A program made the position numbers and the translations under genes. A stretch of DNA of 64,000 nt, taken from contig SCFE01000105.1 in assembly GCA_004352715.1 (NCBI GenBank), forward strand, positions 444,205-508,204. The letters run 5' to 3'. This document shows positions 55,249-62,089 of this stretch, one piece after another. Numbering within the stretch: the first letter of the stretch is position 1; each line of letters begins with the position of its first letter. Under the pieces are notes generated by a model. That model was not told the DNA's origin. It did no database searches and was given only the letters and a program-made list of their open reading frames with translations. Source of the DNA: Hofstenia miamia (lineage: Eukaryota > Xenacoelomorpha > Acoela).

Positions 55249-57016
55249 TTGGGGTTGAGTCAACAAATCTTGACCCATTTTAAAAAAAACAAGTTATCGT
55301 TGAGAAAGATTTCATTAAGAAATTGTTAAATTGTTTGTATTGCAATTCGTTTTGTAGGCCTATTCCTGCAAAAAAATCAAACTCAAAATGCGCCCATTCC
55401 AGCTAAGGAATATCAACATGGATTTTAACAATGCTAATATATTCTAGTAATTTGAATAGTACAAATCAGTAAACATGAATCACATACGGGTTAACCCAAG
55501 AGTAGTCGCTTTAATATTTTTAAAAAATTTAAAATATTAAAAACAATTAATTCGGGATAGTATTTTACTGCGTTCTTTTTATATATAAAATGAAATTGAT
55601 GTAAATATTAAATAATACAATTGAATCGAACTATTCTGCTAATCTATTAATGGGTAAAATGCAAAATTACAATTTCGTTACAATTAAGATTCAATTTATG
55701 CGCTATCTACACAATTTATAAGAATTTTGCTCTAAAATTTATCCCTACAAACAAATTTTGAATGGTCAAACTAAATCTTATTGACATTTAATGCTTAGGT
55801 GGTTTGTTTTCAAAAGTGTTTGTAGTGCTATCTTATTGTTCATTGCTGCCGAGGGCTAAACTGATCAGCAATACGTTAAGCCAATTCAACTCAAATCAAA
55901 ATTCAACAAAAAGAATTCGAGGCAACCCAACTTTATTGAGTTTATAATGTGCTTAACCTAATCCAAAGTTGTCAAATTGTGACCAAATATCTCACTACGA
56001 CAATTTGATTTCTTTTACAGGTTGTTGCTTTGATTATTATATATAAATACATTTAAAACGAAACCCATAGAAAATATTTTCACGTACAAATATATAAGTA
56101 GTACTAAACGATGTTTTGAACTGAAATCTAAAAAAAATGGTGACAAGCAAGATATAAATACAGGCCTGTGGCTTGAACTTGAGATTTAGGGGGCCATGGC
56201 CCCGCAAAGTTCAATAAATTAATCATAGTTTTACTCATATGAAATAGTTTCACACTTTTTCCTTAAATTTTTAAATAGATTGGCATTAGTATTTTATATA
56301 TTTCAACTAAAATATATTCACTCTAACTTAGTTACAGAATATCAGAATTAATACAATGGAGTTGTGTATCAGGATGCCAAGAGGAGGGAGGCCCTCACCC
56401 TACATTTGTGTTACCTTGTCGACCTAAATAATTTTAGCCAAATAATCAGCATGTTATCAACACAAGAAACGAAGAACTAGAAAAATAGTGTGTTCCAACA
56501 CATTAATCAATATCAATTTAGTGCCTGGAATTGTTTTCAGAATTGCCTACAAAACAAACTGATAACATACATAGAAATTTTTTCAAATATATTTATTTTT
56601 GGCAGGCCCGCTACCACATTTGGACATAATATCTTTGGGTAGCCCAATCATGACCCGCATTACTTTAACATATTTGCCCAACCCAAAATATTTTTGTAAG
56701 AAATATAACCCAACCCATTGCATTGCTAAACTTTGCTAAGGATATAGTCGTCGATATTTGTGACAACACTTTTATTTTTCCAGCTGCGTACATGTATAAC
56801 ATCAAAGCATTTCATAGATATTATGGACCTAATTAATTTTATTAATTATATATTTAGAGATTGGTTGGCATCAGTTTTGTTAAGAACGTTTTCTTGCCTA
56901 TAATCACATTTAATTTGTGCATTTTAATATTTACTTGTTTTTAGACTGAAAGAAAGAAGAAGGGTTTCATTAAAAATAAACCCGTAGTTGTAAAAGGAAA
57001 ATCATCAAAACCTTAA
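19132..57016 (+). CDS. STT3B: STT3B, catalytic subunit of oligosaccharyltransferase (13 exons, complete)
   Basis: STT3B transfers the lipid-linked oligosaccharide to Asn-X-Ser/Thr sites of proteins in the endoplasmic reticulum. Exons: 19132-19346, 19387-19694, 21484-21572, 21612-21677, 24453-24651, 28675-28870, 28947-29101, 29150-29364, 29435-29640, 43703-44021, 48573-48686, 49340-49555, 56945-57016. They sum to 2370 bp, 789 residues plus stop; all introns are GT-AG and all phases fit. Family motifs seen: EFDPW (Asp70), SYDNEG (Asp188, Glu190), SVSEHQ (371-374), WWDYG (569-573) and DINK (636-639). STT3B character rests on DPWFNYR, the EGEHPND segment and the lysine-rich C-terminus. The start is supported by an in-frame TAG at 19123. 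Family length is about 780-830 residues. The large introns are filled with transposons; none breaks an exon. Confidence 0.97.
19387..19694 (+). CDS. STT3B: STT3B exon 2
   Basis: Begins after a 40-bp intron. Encodes FNYR, then [19 protein letters not shown] and [21 protein letters not shown] and the [10 protein letters not shown] membrane stretch. Ends in phase 1 with the first base of a Val codon before GTATTA. Confidence 0.95.
19695..21483. other. STT3B intron 2, no element recognised
   Basis: 1789 bp of AT-rich sequence. Only a compact pair of hairpins stands out: GGTGGG-CAATTT-CCCACC at 20189-20206 overlapping the perfect palindrome CCGTAGCTACGG at 20205-20216, in an unusually GC-rich pocket followed by GCTTCGCACGCCTGG. 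Confidence 0.6.
21484..21572 (+). CDS. STT3B: STT3B exon 3
   Basis: Encodes [19 protein letters not shown], the most conserved luminal loop, with the DxE pair (Asp188 and Glu190) used in metal binding. Ends at a Trp codon and is followed by a 39-bp intron. Confidence 0.96.
21612..21677 (+). CDS. STT3B: STT3B exon 4
   Basis: 22 codons (IKSLKTG ... SYLYM) between a 39-bp intron and the LINE-bearing intron 4. Phase 0 at both ends. Confidence 0.95.
21808..24256 (+). mobile_element. LINE family A copy in STT3B intron 4 (ORF1 and endonuclease; RT missing)
   Basis: The 5' end (TTTGCCTG, then a start codon at 21843) matches the copy at 38763-40535. ORF1 has lost about 180 bp near 21905. The endonuclease is split over frames: ITETWL near 22670, GDFNLPN near 23020, a LLDLV segment near 23155 and [11 protein letters not shown] near 23225. 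The frame ends at 23942, where the sequence jumps straight to the LINE's 3' region (GATGTTATCACCTTC), so the whole reverse transcriptase is deleted. It ends near AATAAAG (24223) and a TTA-rich tail. Same strand as STT3B. ACAATT-like bases flank both ends and may be the target duplication. Confidence 0.88.
22411..22680. repeat. 132-bp duplication around six N
   Basis: 22411-22542 and 22549-22680 are near-identical and separated by NNNNNN. A few indels differ between them, so this may be two alleles or reads joined end to end. Probable assembly artefact inside the LINE. Confidence 0.8.
24453..24651 (+). CDS. STT3B: STT3B exon 5
   Basis: Encodes [19 protein letters not shown], a membrane segment, then [21 protein letters not shown], the luminal loop typical of STT3B. 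Donor GTTAGT, phase 1. Confidence 0.96.
25231..25320. repeat. (TA)n microsatellite
   Basis: About 90 bp of TA repeats interrupted by a short ACACACA, in intron 5. Confidence 0.95.
25869..25890 (+). other. G-quadruplex-capable run
   Basis: Four G-runs (4, 5, 4 and 3 G) with loops of 1, 1 and 4 bases, on the transcribed sense of intron 5, in otherwise AT-rich sequence. Confidence 0.6.
26416..28553 (-). mobile_element. hAT-superfamily DNA transposon, decayed, in STT3B intron 5
   Basis: Ends CAGTGTTGATCAGTTAAA on the left; on the other strand the right end reads TAGTGATGACCAATTAAA. Flanks are ATTAGAGA (26408-26415) and GTTAGAGA (28554-28561), an 8-bp duplication with one mismatch. On the minus strand a zinc-finger-like segment lies near 28080-28150 ([12 protein letters not shown]), a central region at 27103-27552 (ending near SLRNPVT), and the C-terminal hAT dimerisation motif at about 26644-26720 (YPKLAECAR then [12 protein letters not shown]). 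Stops separate these pieces. It is antisense to STT3B. Confidence 0.9.
28675..28870 (+). CDS. STT3B: STT3B exon 6
   Basis: Encodes [20 protein letters not shown], a membrane segment, then [17 protein letters not shown]. Phase 1 in, phase 2 out. The acceptor CCATTTAG lies 121 bp from the hAT end. Confidence 0.96.
28947..29101 (+). CDS. STT3B: STT3B exon 7
   Basis: Encodes [26 protein letters not shown] is the external-loop motif that closes over the donor substrate. Preceded by a 76-bp intron and followed by a 48-bp intron. Confidence 0.97.
29150..29364 (+). CDS. STT3B: STT3B exon 8
   Basis: Encodes [20 protein letters not shown] then an acidic Ser/Asp/Glu-rich cytosolic loop ([15 protein letters not shown]) as in animal STT3B. 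Acceptor AACTAG is the only one here without the TTTAG or TTAG form. Confidence 0.95.
29435..29640 (+). CDS. STT3B: STT3B exon 9
   Basis: Encodes [11 protein letters not shown], a membrane segment rich in Leu/Val, then [20 protein letters not shown] and NILDDFR. Ends with AG of a split Arg codon before the 14,062-bp intron 9. Confidence 0.95.
30549..32205 (+). mobile_element. LINE (family B) with endonuclease and C-terminus, RT deleted
   Basis: Starts 5'-truncated inside the endonuclease (TETWFDF near 30550). It continues with [10 protein letters not shown] near 30910, an NILDLVFTN segment at 31069 and a DHSLLHL segment near 31120. After a disrupted region from about 31302 the frame jumps at about 31615 to the far C-terminal domain (31594-32154), so the reverse transcriptase core is missing. 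The end AATAAATCTATTT runs into an (ACT)n tail. Several stops and shifts. Confidence 0.8.
32204..32266. repeat. (ACT)n microsatellite at the junction of two LINEs
   Basis: About 20 ACT units form the tail of the + strand LINE. A shorter (CTA)n stretch at 36244-36257 lies on the other side of the minus-strand LINE, so that LINE sits inside a microsatellite. Confidence 0.9.
33319..34115. repeat. About 400-bp duplication around a single N
   Basis: 33319-33722 and 33724-34115 are copies of the same RT segment with several small indels and substitutions, joined by one N at 33723. Two diverged haplotypes or reads joined end to end is the simplest reading. Confidence 0.75.
35753..36235 (-). pseudogene. 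LINE ORF1 fragment, SGNH-hydrolase-like
   Basis: Shows [11 protein letters not shown] (the GxND block) near 36095-36125 and [16 protein letters not shown] (the DxxH block) near 35820-35865, as in GDSL/SGNH esterases carried by some CR1/L2 LINEs. One in-frame TAA lies near 35970. The GDS block with the catalytic serine would lie just upstream but is lost, because the LINE is truncated at 36243. Confidence 0.8.
36693..38008. other. STT3B intron 9 spacer, nothing recognised
   Basis: AT-rich, no coding frame or repeat end noticed. Confidence 0.55.
38009..38290 (-). other. Unrecognised open frame, possible gene or element remnant
   Basis: The minus strand is open for about 90 codons with balanced composition (for example [15 protein letters not shown] near 38230 and [10 protein letters not shown] near 38100). 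A second frame just upstream ([18 protein letters not shown] near 38255-38310) could join it by a frameshift. I cannot assign it. The opposite strand is also open there, which weakens the case. Confidence 0.25.
38560..38700 (+). promoter_or_regulatory. TATA-box promoter-like segment
   Basis: TATAAATA at about 38583-38590 is followed about 35 bp later by ATTACAGTTTAG, an initiator-like sequence, and then by a CpG-containing stretch. It may be a piece of an LTR or LINE promoter; no gene follows it on the + strand. Confidence 0.35.
38763..40535 (-). mobile_element. LINE family A copy in STT3B intron 9 (ORF1 intact at its start, 3'-truncated)
   Basis: Minus-strand ORF1 starts at 40511 ([17 protein letters not shown]) and runs to the gap at 39807. 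It has a Ser-rich coiled region, a Pro/Ser linker, and an RNA-binding-like region ([16 protein letters not shown] near 40060, [11 protein letters not shown] near 39880). Beyond the gap the end of the endonuclease region resumes ([16 protein letters not shown] near 39010) and similarity stops near 38763 at HLKQL, before the reverse transcriptase. The 5' leader (TTTGCCTG to the ATG) matches the intron 4 copy. Loss of the 3' end is unusual for a LINE. Confidence 0.85.
39029..39807. other. Assembly gap (779 N)
   Basis: Falls inside the LINE. The size is not a round number, so it may be an estimated distance. It covers the end of ORF1 and most of the endonuclease. Confidence 0.99.
40566..40654. 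repeat. AGCGCCATTATAAT subrepeats, edge of a foldback-like element
   Basis: Three forward copies of AGCGCCATTATAAT near 40581, 40614 and 40641, with linkers GTGGCC and TTCAAAGTGTCCATA that recur at 43122-43234. The sequence runs into the N gap. Confidence 0.75.
40655..41654. other. Assembly gap (1000 N)
   Basis: Default-size gap. It separates the repeat edge from a LINE 3' end. Confidence 0.99.
41655..42032 (+). mobile_element. LINE ORF2 C-terminus and (TTA)n tail
   Basis: The + strand frame open out of the gap to a stop at 41967 has the character of a LINE ORF2 tail ([20 protein letters not shown] near 41775-41830, then a basic [13 protein letters not shown] segment). The sequence ends in a TTA repeat at 42003-42032. 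The family is not certain; the RT is in the gap or missing. Confidence 0.7.
42033..43234. mobile_element. Second foldback-like element with GGCGCTA subrepeats, 1.2 kb
   Basis: The left side carries ATTATAATGGCGCTA at about 42036, 42262, 42298 and 42331. The right side (43122-43234) carries the inverse AGCGCCATTATAAT at least three times plus a terminal AGCGCCATTA. Both outer edges touch TTA/ATT microsatellites. The interior is non-coding. The core GGCGCTAATGTC is shared with the 30305-36692 element, whose unit starts ATTCTATTTGGCGCTA, so the two are related families. Confidence 0.65.
43231..43289. repeat. (ATT)n microsatellite
   Basis: About 19 ATT units directly at the right edge of the foldback-like element. 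They may be target sequence or grown from the element's own ATTATAAT end. Confidence 0.9.
43703..44021 (+). CDS. STT3B: STT3B exon 10
   Basis: The largest exon. It encodes the start of the luminal catalytic domain: [11 protein letters not shown] (sequon-binding WWDYG), DNNTWNNSH with glycosylation sequons of its own, and [12 protein letters not shown] (the DK motif). Ends GEHPNDIK. Confidence 0.97.
44440..45800 (-). pseudogene. piggyBac transposase remnant
   Basis: Minus-strand pieces in order: an acidic Ser/Glu/Asp-rich N-terminal region (45505-45790, for example [20 protein letters not shown]), [13 protein letters not shown] near 45370, the CHIRFILNN segment near 45270, [10 protein letters not shown] near 44965, then [16 protein letters not shown] near 44880-44930, the hallmark piggyBac motif. 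A Cys-rich C-terminus follows ([16 protein letters not shown] near 44600-44640). Stops and a central deletion that removes part of the DDD core make it dead. TTAA ends were not identified. It lies in intron 10, antisense to STT3B. Confidence 0.75.
46314..47637 (-). mobile_element. Mariner-like (Tc1/mariner) element with about 125-bp inverted ends
   Basis: Ends 46314-46438 and 47512-47637 are inverted repeats sharing CAGGCTGTT, ATCTCTACGAATTTCATTT and ACAAGAAAACTAATAATGAT. TA precedes the left end; the right flank is CA, so a TA duplication would need one mutation. The minus strand encodes a decayed transposase: a helix-turn-helix region near 47200-47340 ([34 protein letters not shown]) and a catalytic segment [13 protein letters not shown] near 46930-46965, with a C-terminal [13 protein letters not shown] near 46465. 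Several stops. Confidence 0.85.
47638..48431. other. Intron 10 spacer, nothing recognised
   Basis: AT-rich; no element end or coding frame seen. Confidence 0.5.
48432..48548. repeat. 39-bp tandem repeat, three copies, just upstream of exon 11
   Basis: AGGTAGTCATGACAATG starts at 48432, 48471 and (as AGGTAATCATG) 48510. Unit boundaries contain ATTTATTGCAGGTA, a sequence resembling a 3' splice site. The array ends 24 bp before the exon 11 acceptor at 48572. Confidence 0.9.
48573..48686 (+). CDS. STT3B: STT3B exon 11
   Basis: Encodes [20 protein letters not shown] then [18 protein letters not shown], matching the STT3B luminal domain. Strong donor CAG|GTAAGT; acceptor TTTTTTAG. Confidence 0.96.
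49340..49555 (+). CDS. STT3B: STT3B exon 12
   Basis: Encodes [41 protein letters not shown] and a basic tail ending SKK. Phase 0 at both ends. Acceptor AAATTTAG. Confidence 0.97.
49883..50160. mobile_element. hAT-type end fragment
   Basis: CAGTGGTTCTCAACATTTTT at 49883 is the classic end of many hAT elements, followed by degenerate sequence with GGGGTCCACC near 50150. The matching opposite end was not found, so this is a remnant. Confidence 0.45.
50318..50649 (+). other. Small unrecognised open frame ending at a MITE
   Basis: A frame of 110 codons from ATG at 50318, preceded by an acceptor-like TTTTGTTTTGTAG at about 50300. It has two hydrophobic stretches and an [17 protein letters not shown] segment. 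Its TGA stop lies in the target duplication of the MITE at 50651. Could be an exon of a nested gene or chance; no relatives recognised. Confidence 0.25.
50651..51316. mobile_element. hAT-derived MITE, 666 bp, GATTAATCG-rich ends
   Basis: Starts CAGGGATCCAAC and ends in CGATCCCTG, inverted. It is flanked by CTCCTGAA (50643-50650) and CTCCTGAC (51317-51324), an 8-bp duplication with one mismatch. Both subterminal regions carry many GATTAATCG copies in both orientations. A remnant of the hAT C-terminal domain is visible on the + strand near 50985-51050 ([18 protein letters not shown]). Non-autonomous. Confidence 0.88.
51304..51537 (-). other. Small unrecognised minus-strand open frame next to the MITE
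   Basis: About 77 codons from ATG at 51537. The first 65 lie outside the MITE and have coding-like composition (for example [14 protein letters not shown] near 51370-51410). A donor-like CAG|GTCAGG sits at the MITE edge. Unassigned; weak. Confidence 0.2.
52100..52126 (+). other. G-rich repeat with quadruplex potential
   Basis: GGGTTGGGCTGGG followed 12 bases later by another GGG, with a further GGGTTGGGTGGG near 52153. Similar GGGTTGGG blocks occur inverted near 56650-56720, so the pair may be ends of an old element spanning 52100-56720. Confidence 0.45.
52420..52890 (+). pseudogene. Tc1/mariner transposase fragment
   Basis: The + strand shows a helix-turn-helix region at 52430-52610 ([18 protein letters not shown], then [18 protein letters not shown] after one stop). 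A frameshift follows, then a piece of the catalytic domain ([16 protein letters not shown] near 52670-52720, [11 protein letters not shown]). The stretch in between is deleted and the last catalytic Asp is not recognisable. It abuts the pogo end at 52894. Distinct from the mariner at 46314. Confidence 0.75.
52894..53760 (-). mobile_element. pogo/Tigger-like remnant: DNA-binding N-terminus joined to C-terminus
   Basis: The left end CAGTAAAATCTCTCTAGAATG preceded by TA, with CTATAGCGAAATTCGTTATAGCG behind it, is typical of pogo/Tigger ends. On the minus strand the protein starts at 53757 ([17 protein letters not shown]), with a psq-type helix-turn-helix ([20 protein letters not shown] near 53620-53680). 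It then passes directly into an acidic C-terminal region ([20 protein letters not shown] near 53530-53590, then [13 protein letters not shown] near 53340-53390). The whole DDE catalytic core is missing. The right inverted end was not found. Confidence 0.78.
54149..54535. repeat. GC-rich CTCGGCT repeat with an N-flanked duplication
   Basis: A 75-bp block is found at 54149-54223 and again at 54461-54535, bounded by 18 N (54224-54241) and one N (54460). It contains GCTCGGCTTGGCTCGGCTCG, which also appears inverted near 54405-54430 (TCGGTTCGGCTCGGCTTG is related). Probably a transposon end with a misassembled junction. Confidence 0.6.
54826..54877. repeat. (TA)n/(TG)n microsatellite
   Basis: TA repeats followed by a GT run, in intron 12. 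A second short (TA)n lies at 55217-55244. Confidence 0.9.
55245..56944. other. STT3B intron 12 spacer
   Basis: AT-rich. The only conspicuous motif is the palindrome GGGGCCATGGCCCC at 56190-56203, probably the edge of an old element. No gene seen. Confidence 0.5.
56945..57016 (+). CDS. STT3B: STT3B exon 13 (last)
   Basis: 23 codons ([20 protein letters not shown] and a short end) and TAA at 57014-57016. The basic tail with an FIKNK core matches animal STT3B, not STT3A. A polyadenylation signal follows at 57187. Confidence 0.93.
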   Translation, partial: TERKKKGFIKNKPVVVKGKSSKP

Positions 57017-57186
57017 TAATTCAATTAGCAAGATATTATTGTACTCAATTGATTTTAACTACTTCAAAAAGTTTTATATCGTTCTTCTCAAATTGAAGTA
57101 GTTTCTTTTTGATCTTTGTTGTTTTAAAGTACATTCTTAGCATATTCAATGTTTAATGTGTTCTTTACTTTGAATTGGTTTTTTTT

Positions 57187-57192
57187 AATAAA
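57187..57192 (+). terminator. STT3B: Candidate polyadenylation signal of STT3B
   Basis: AATAAA 171 bp after the stop codon, followed by T-rich sequence. Other A/T hexamers are near, so the true site is not certain. Confidence 0.5.
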
Positions 57193-58574
57193 TTTATATT
57201 TCAGAAATTTTAATGTTACAGCGCTTATAGTACTTATACATATATTAAATAATTGCAAAATTTATACAATGTAGTATTTTGCAAATGGAAGTCTAAGACT
57301 GCAGAATACATTCATTGGCTCATTTCAACTAAGTAAGAATAATTAAGAACCACTTGACGTTGTGAGATTTTTCATACAACAATCAACACAAATTAATAAA
57401 TTACGAAACACTTATAATTTGAGTAATTTTGTTTGTATTAATAATAGACATTTATTATTATATTCTAGAAAGTAAAGATATGGTTTTGCAACTTTAGAAT
57501 ATCTAAAAATCACTAAGTGCTTCGCCATTCTGTTTTATACCAAATCTTTTTATGTAGAAGAACATCTATTTTTGATTGCATTTAAATGTAAGTAATTAAA
57601 ACGGGCAGAAGGGCGTGCCAGTGGCACCTATGACTGTTGCCATTTAGAAATGAAGCGATTCTATTGGACGCCATCTAGTGACGAAATATTTTTGACAAAA
57701 CTAAATTGAACAAATTAATTTTTCGACGAAGTTTTATTTTTGTTTTCTAGGATTAGGGTAAAGTGATATAATTGAAGACAATAAATGTTTTTTACAAATC
57801 TAAATTGAGCAAATTAATTTTTTTGACAAAGTTCTTATTTTTTAGGCAAACTGACGTATTTGCTTCTATTAATATGGTATGAAATATTCATTGTAACAAT
57901 GTCTTTAATTATGCAACACTCTGCATTAAGGAAAATAATCCATAGGAGTAAAATCCAACACTTGGGTATAACATTTGTATAGACGTATATTTCAACATGC
58001 ATTAATATTAATCAAAGATATTTATTATACAAAGTATAATTTGCACTAAATGTAAAAGTGTACATTACACAATGGCTCTGAGTGATAAAGTTCAGCATTG
58101 CGCAATCTTCAAGTTTCCATCTTCATTCTAAAATATGACGGCACTTCCACCCACATTCACCCAGGAGGTAGCCATTTATTTAATGTGGCTGGCTTTCCCC
58201 ATTAATTTAGTTTACATACTTGTTCTTTTTATTAACATACATGACATTGGAAAATACCTCATCAATTTAGTTTACATGTTTACTTTACATCTTTTATTTA
58301 GTAAAATTTAATAAAAATGTTTGAATCAGAAAGATAATAATACTTGTTAGAATTTTAATGGCTCATTTCGGTAATAAAGCAAAATAATTTTTTGGAACAA
58401 CCAAACACTAGTTTATGCAAAAACTCACAATTTCTAATATTTAATAAATGTATGTGGTAAAACCCACATACGTGTTTAAGACAAGACAAAAGTGTAATTT
58501 ATTCTACACTTTGCTTATAATGGCCATATATATCTTACTATTGAATCTGTCTATTGGGTTAGTTTATCATCATT
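57193..58574. other. Intergenic spacer, nothing recognised
   Basis: AT-rich sequence between STT3B and the giant inverted repeat, without coding frame. Confidence 0.5.
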
Positions 58575-59632
58575 GTTGAGGGAATTCTGTAGGAAACAAA
58601 TGCAATGTGTATTTGCACATGAATTTCACACGATTGTATCTAAATTAATGATTAATAAATTAAGTGATAGATCACACATGATAAATAAAAGTTTAAACAA
58701 AATCAATTAAAAATGCATATTAACAAACAATGTTTCTATTTATGATAAAGTCTATAATAAATTTAACATCGGACTGCAAATTCGCATCAATTTATTAAAA
58801 TAAAATTGATTCCGTTTAAAAAAAAATTCTGTAAAACTAACTAGATATCATATTGCAAAAAGTGTTAAGAATCAAAACAATATCTGAGATTTAATTATAA
58901 AAATAGCTTACTGAAAAGTTTGAAATCTTTCAGAGTAGTTGTCTTTCATCAATGTGAAATTCCATTATGCTGTATATTCTTATGTGTTAAAAGTTGCATG
59001 CTTTAGTAATGTCAACATTATGGTTTTATCTATATGCATTGTTCAACTGTCAGAATGTAACAAACTATAAACACAGTACAGCCATGTAAAATTCCATTAT
59101 ACTGCTGAGTGTACAAAGTTGCATCCCTCTACAGACAATTGTTAACATTGCGTAATTTATCTATTGTTCAACTGTAAAAAATGTATCTAATCGTAAAGAT
59201 TGTTATCTACCAAACATGAAATCCCTTTACAATTATAACAATTAAATAAAACTTTCAAATCATATAAAACAAGAATTTTCCACAAGTTGGATTCTTACTA
59301 TTGTAAATTGGTTATTAATACATAACATTTAAAAATAACAAATAACATATTTTTTTTACATTATAAAAAATTGTTTATGCTTAAATTTCATCGGTATCTT
59401 TGATATTAAGTGTTAAATAAATACTGCTAGTATCATATATAAATTTTATATTATAAGAAATTGCTTACATTTTAAAATTTTATTGGTGTCTTTATATTAA
59501 GAATTAAATAAATACCTGGTATAAGATTTTACACGTTTGTAGACTTATATTTCTTCTGACGTTTTTCACTTTTGTGACTTACATTCCTTTTCCGATGTTT
59601 TCCCATTTGCGTCGATGATTAATTGTTTTGTC

Positions 59633-59795
59633 TTTTCGAAAAAAATTATTTGCCTTTGGGATATTTAATTATCCTTTTAGTGATTTGTTTTGTCCTTTCA
59701 AACAAAATTATTTGCCTTTGGGATATTCAATTTTCCTTCTGGTTATTTGTCTTGTACTTTTGAAAAAATTATTTGCCTTTGAGATATTTAATTTC
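59633..59795. repeat. About 63-bp tandem repeat in the left arm
   Basis: ATTATTTGCCTTTGGGATAT recurs near 59645 and 59708 and, as ATTATTTGCCTTTGAGATAT, near 59768, each time followed by a TTTTGT-rich stretch. No equal array is visible in the right arm, so it arose after the arms formed or was lost there. Confidence 0.75.
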
Positions 59796-60440
59796 ATTAT
59801 AAATTTTAAGACACTCTTTAAATCAATGATTTTTAAAGTACTTGCAGTTGTTTAATAGTTTATTAATTTTAAAATAAAAACTTTATAATTATTGAGAAAG
59901 CATTAACATTCATATTTTCGTCAGTCAATGAGTAAATTTTGATAATCGCAAATGAATACATAACACCCTCTCAAAAACAAATCAATTAGATATCATGAAA
60001 CTCGCAAAAGATTTTTTTTACAAAAAGACTAACACATTTTCATAAAAAAATACATTGACGCACAAATGATTAAATTGATTGATTTTACAAAACATATAGT
60101 CGTAAACAGTGAAGATGAACATCAAAGCTATATAAAATAAATTTAAGCATACATATAGTACATAAAACTTAAATTAATATATACTTGTAATTGCTTATGA
60201 GATTATAAAAACACAACAGCAATCGTTTAATAATTTAAACTACATTTTGTACATTAAGTATTAAAACAACTTTGGAACATTTTCTAAATATAGAAATAAA
60301 TAGCTTAAATTACATTTATCAGAAACGAATAAAATGAAATAAATACTTTTTCAAGGCGATTTACTCATTGTATTCAAATATAAAATATATATCTCGTAAT
60401 ATGCAATTAGGAAAACCGAATTTTAACTTAATTTCCCTAT

Positions 60441-62089
60441 TAAATGTTTTAAAATCATAGAGACTGAGAATTTTTAAAAATAAATCTGACATCGCATTGG
60501 AGAGAATGGCAATATATTTCGGATTTCCAAGCATTTTTCGACGATTTGAAAGTCTAAGATATGTATATTTATTACTAGACTTAGTTTCAGATTTTGATGT
60601 ATTGCTACGGGTTTTAATACATCTGAAGTGTTTCCTTTTGTTATGGTTTCACTAGTACATTTTTTAACACAATTGACAAATATTGGTTTTGCATAACGTT
60701 TTGACTTTGCATATACGTTTCTAAATGCATAGATCTCGAAATTATATTCCAAAAAACGCCAATAATCAAAATATGTGAAAGAAAAATTTGTAATGTTTTA
60801 AGTTTTGTTTTTGGATTTATTTTCTCTACAATGCTTTCAGAATGATGTGTGATTAAAAACAATTCCCCTTTAAAAAATTTGATTTTCAACAAGTCTAATA
60901 CAAATTTTGTTAGCAAACATTATGAAATTTTATAGTAATTCGTAATCACATGAAACAAAATTTGTAATATTAACTTATTAAAATGCAAAAATGACTTACA
61001 TTGTTGAATAAAGTCAACCATCCCCACTTGAATCGTTGTAAAAACTGAATAATGTGTCAAAATGAAGACATCTTTTCGTCATAGGCAATGAACAAAATGC
61101 TAATTTTATGACAATATTAGTATAAACATTCAAAAAGGAGAAAGAAAAACGTAGATACATTTAAATTTGACCATATATATTGTATATTGAGATTTTGTTT
61201 CTGTATTTTGAAACATTAATGGATTTGTTTATATGTGTTTTATTTAATATCGCGAATAACACCCATTTTAAGGCATTCTACAAATTACATTATGTAGTTG
61301 AAAGATGAACTTTGCTATTTATTGAAAAGACTACACAGTATATAGAATAAACTTCAATAAACACAAATACTGTAACAAAAAACATAAAAACTTATAAATG
61401 AAAGTTAAGTATGAATGTAGCAACGAACTTTGCAGAGAAACATTTTCATATTAATAAAAATGAATAAACGTGATAATTTAACGCAAAATTTTATAAATGA
61501 AATTTATATACAAGGACAAGTTCCATCATTAATACAAAATGATGATGAAAAGTTACTTTTTTATTCTCTCAAACTAGTACATCAATTTTAAAAAGATTTA
61601 TTTCATTCAAGTGAAGTCAGTTATTTTCAAAAATTAATGGAAAAATTTGTAACGATCCTCATGTTAAGATTTTATTAGATGCTTAAAAAAGCTATATGTA
61701 TATATGGATAAAAAATAATTTTTGTATATATATACATACAATATAAGGTTTGTTAAATATAAAACAATTTCTGGGTAATAACAAGAATTTATGAAATTTA
61801 ATACTACTGCTATTATTCAGTGTATATAACAAGTTTATTAACAAAAAATATACGATTATTTCAATATACTAGTCCTTTCAATGGTCTCAAACTACAAACG
61901 TACATTTTAAAATTATTTATAGTTTGGCTATGTAATGTATAAATATTCACATCTTTTAGCCACACCTCCTCATTATTCATGAATTAATTGAGGGTTATGA
62001 CTCATCAATTTGCACATGTCAATCAATTTTTATAAATGTATGCGAACGCTTTTTTTGGTGAAAAAATTTTTGCTGAAAATTGCTTTTGA
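60441..62089. other. Central segment of the inverted repeat with decayed open frames
   Basis: The minus strand at 60474-60752 is open for 92 codons (ending ILPFSPMRCQIYF) and a shifted frame lies upstream to 60916, suggesting a decayed protein. On the + strand from 61461 an ATG opens a short frame (NLTQNFINEIYIQGQVPSL), with one stop near 61590 and then further codons. Neither is recognised. They could be remains of the gene of a mobile element bounded by the arms. Confidence 0.35.

Noticed and set aside
59628-59855. 75-codon + frame with repeated FAF-like segments
   Set aside because: It only reflects the 63-bp tandem repeat in the inverted-repeat arm.
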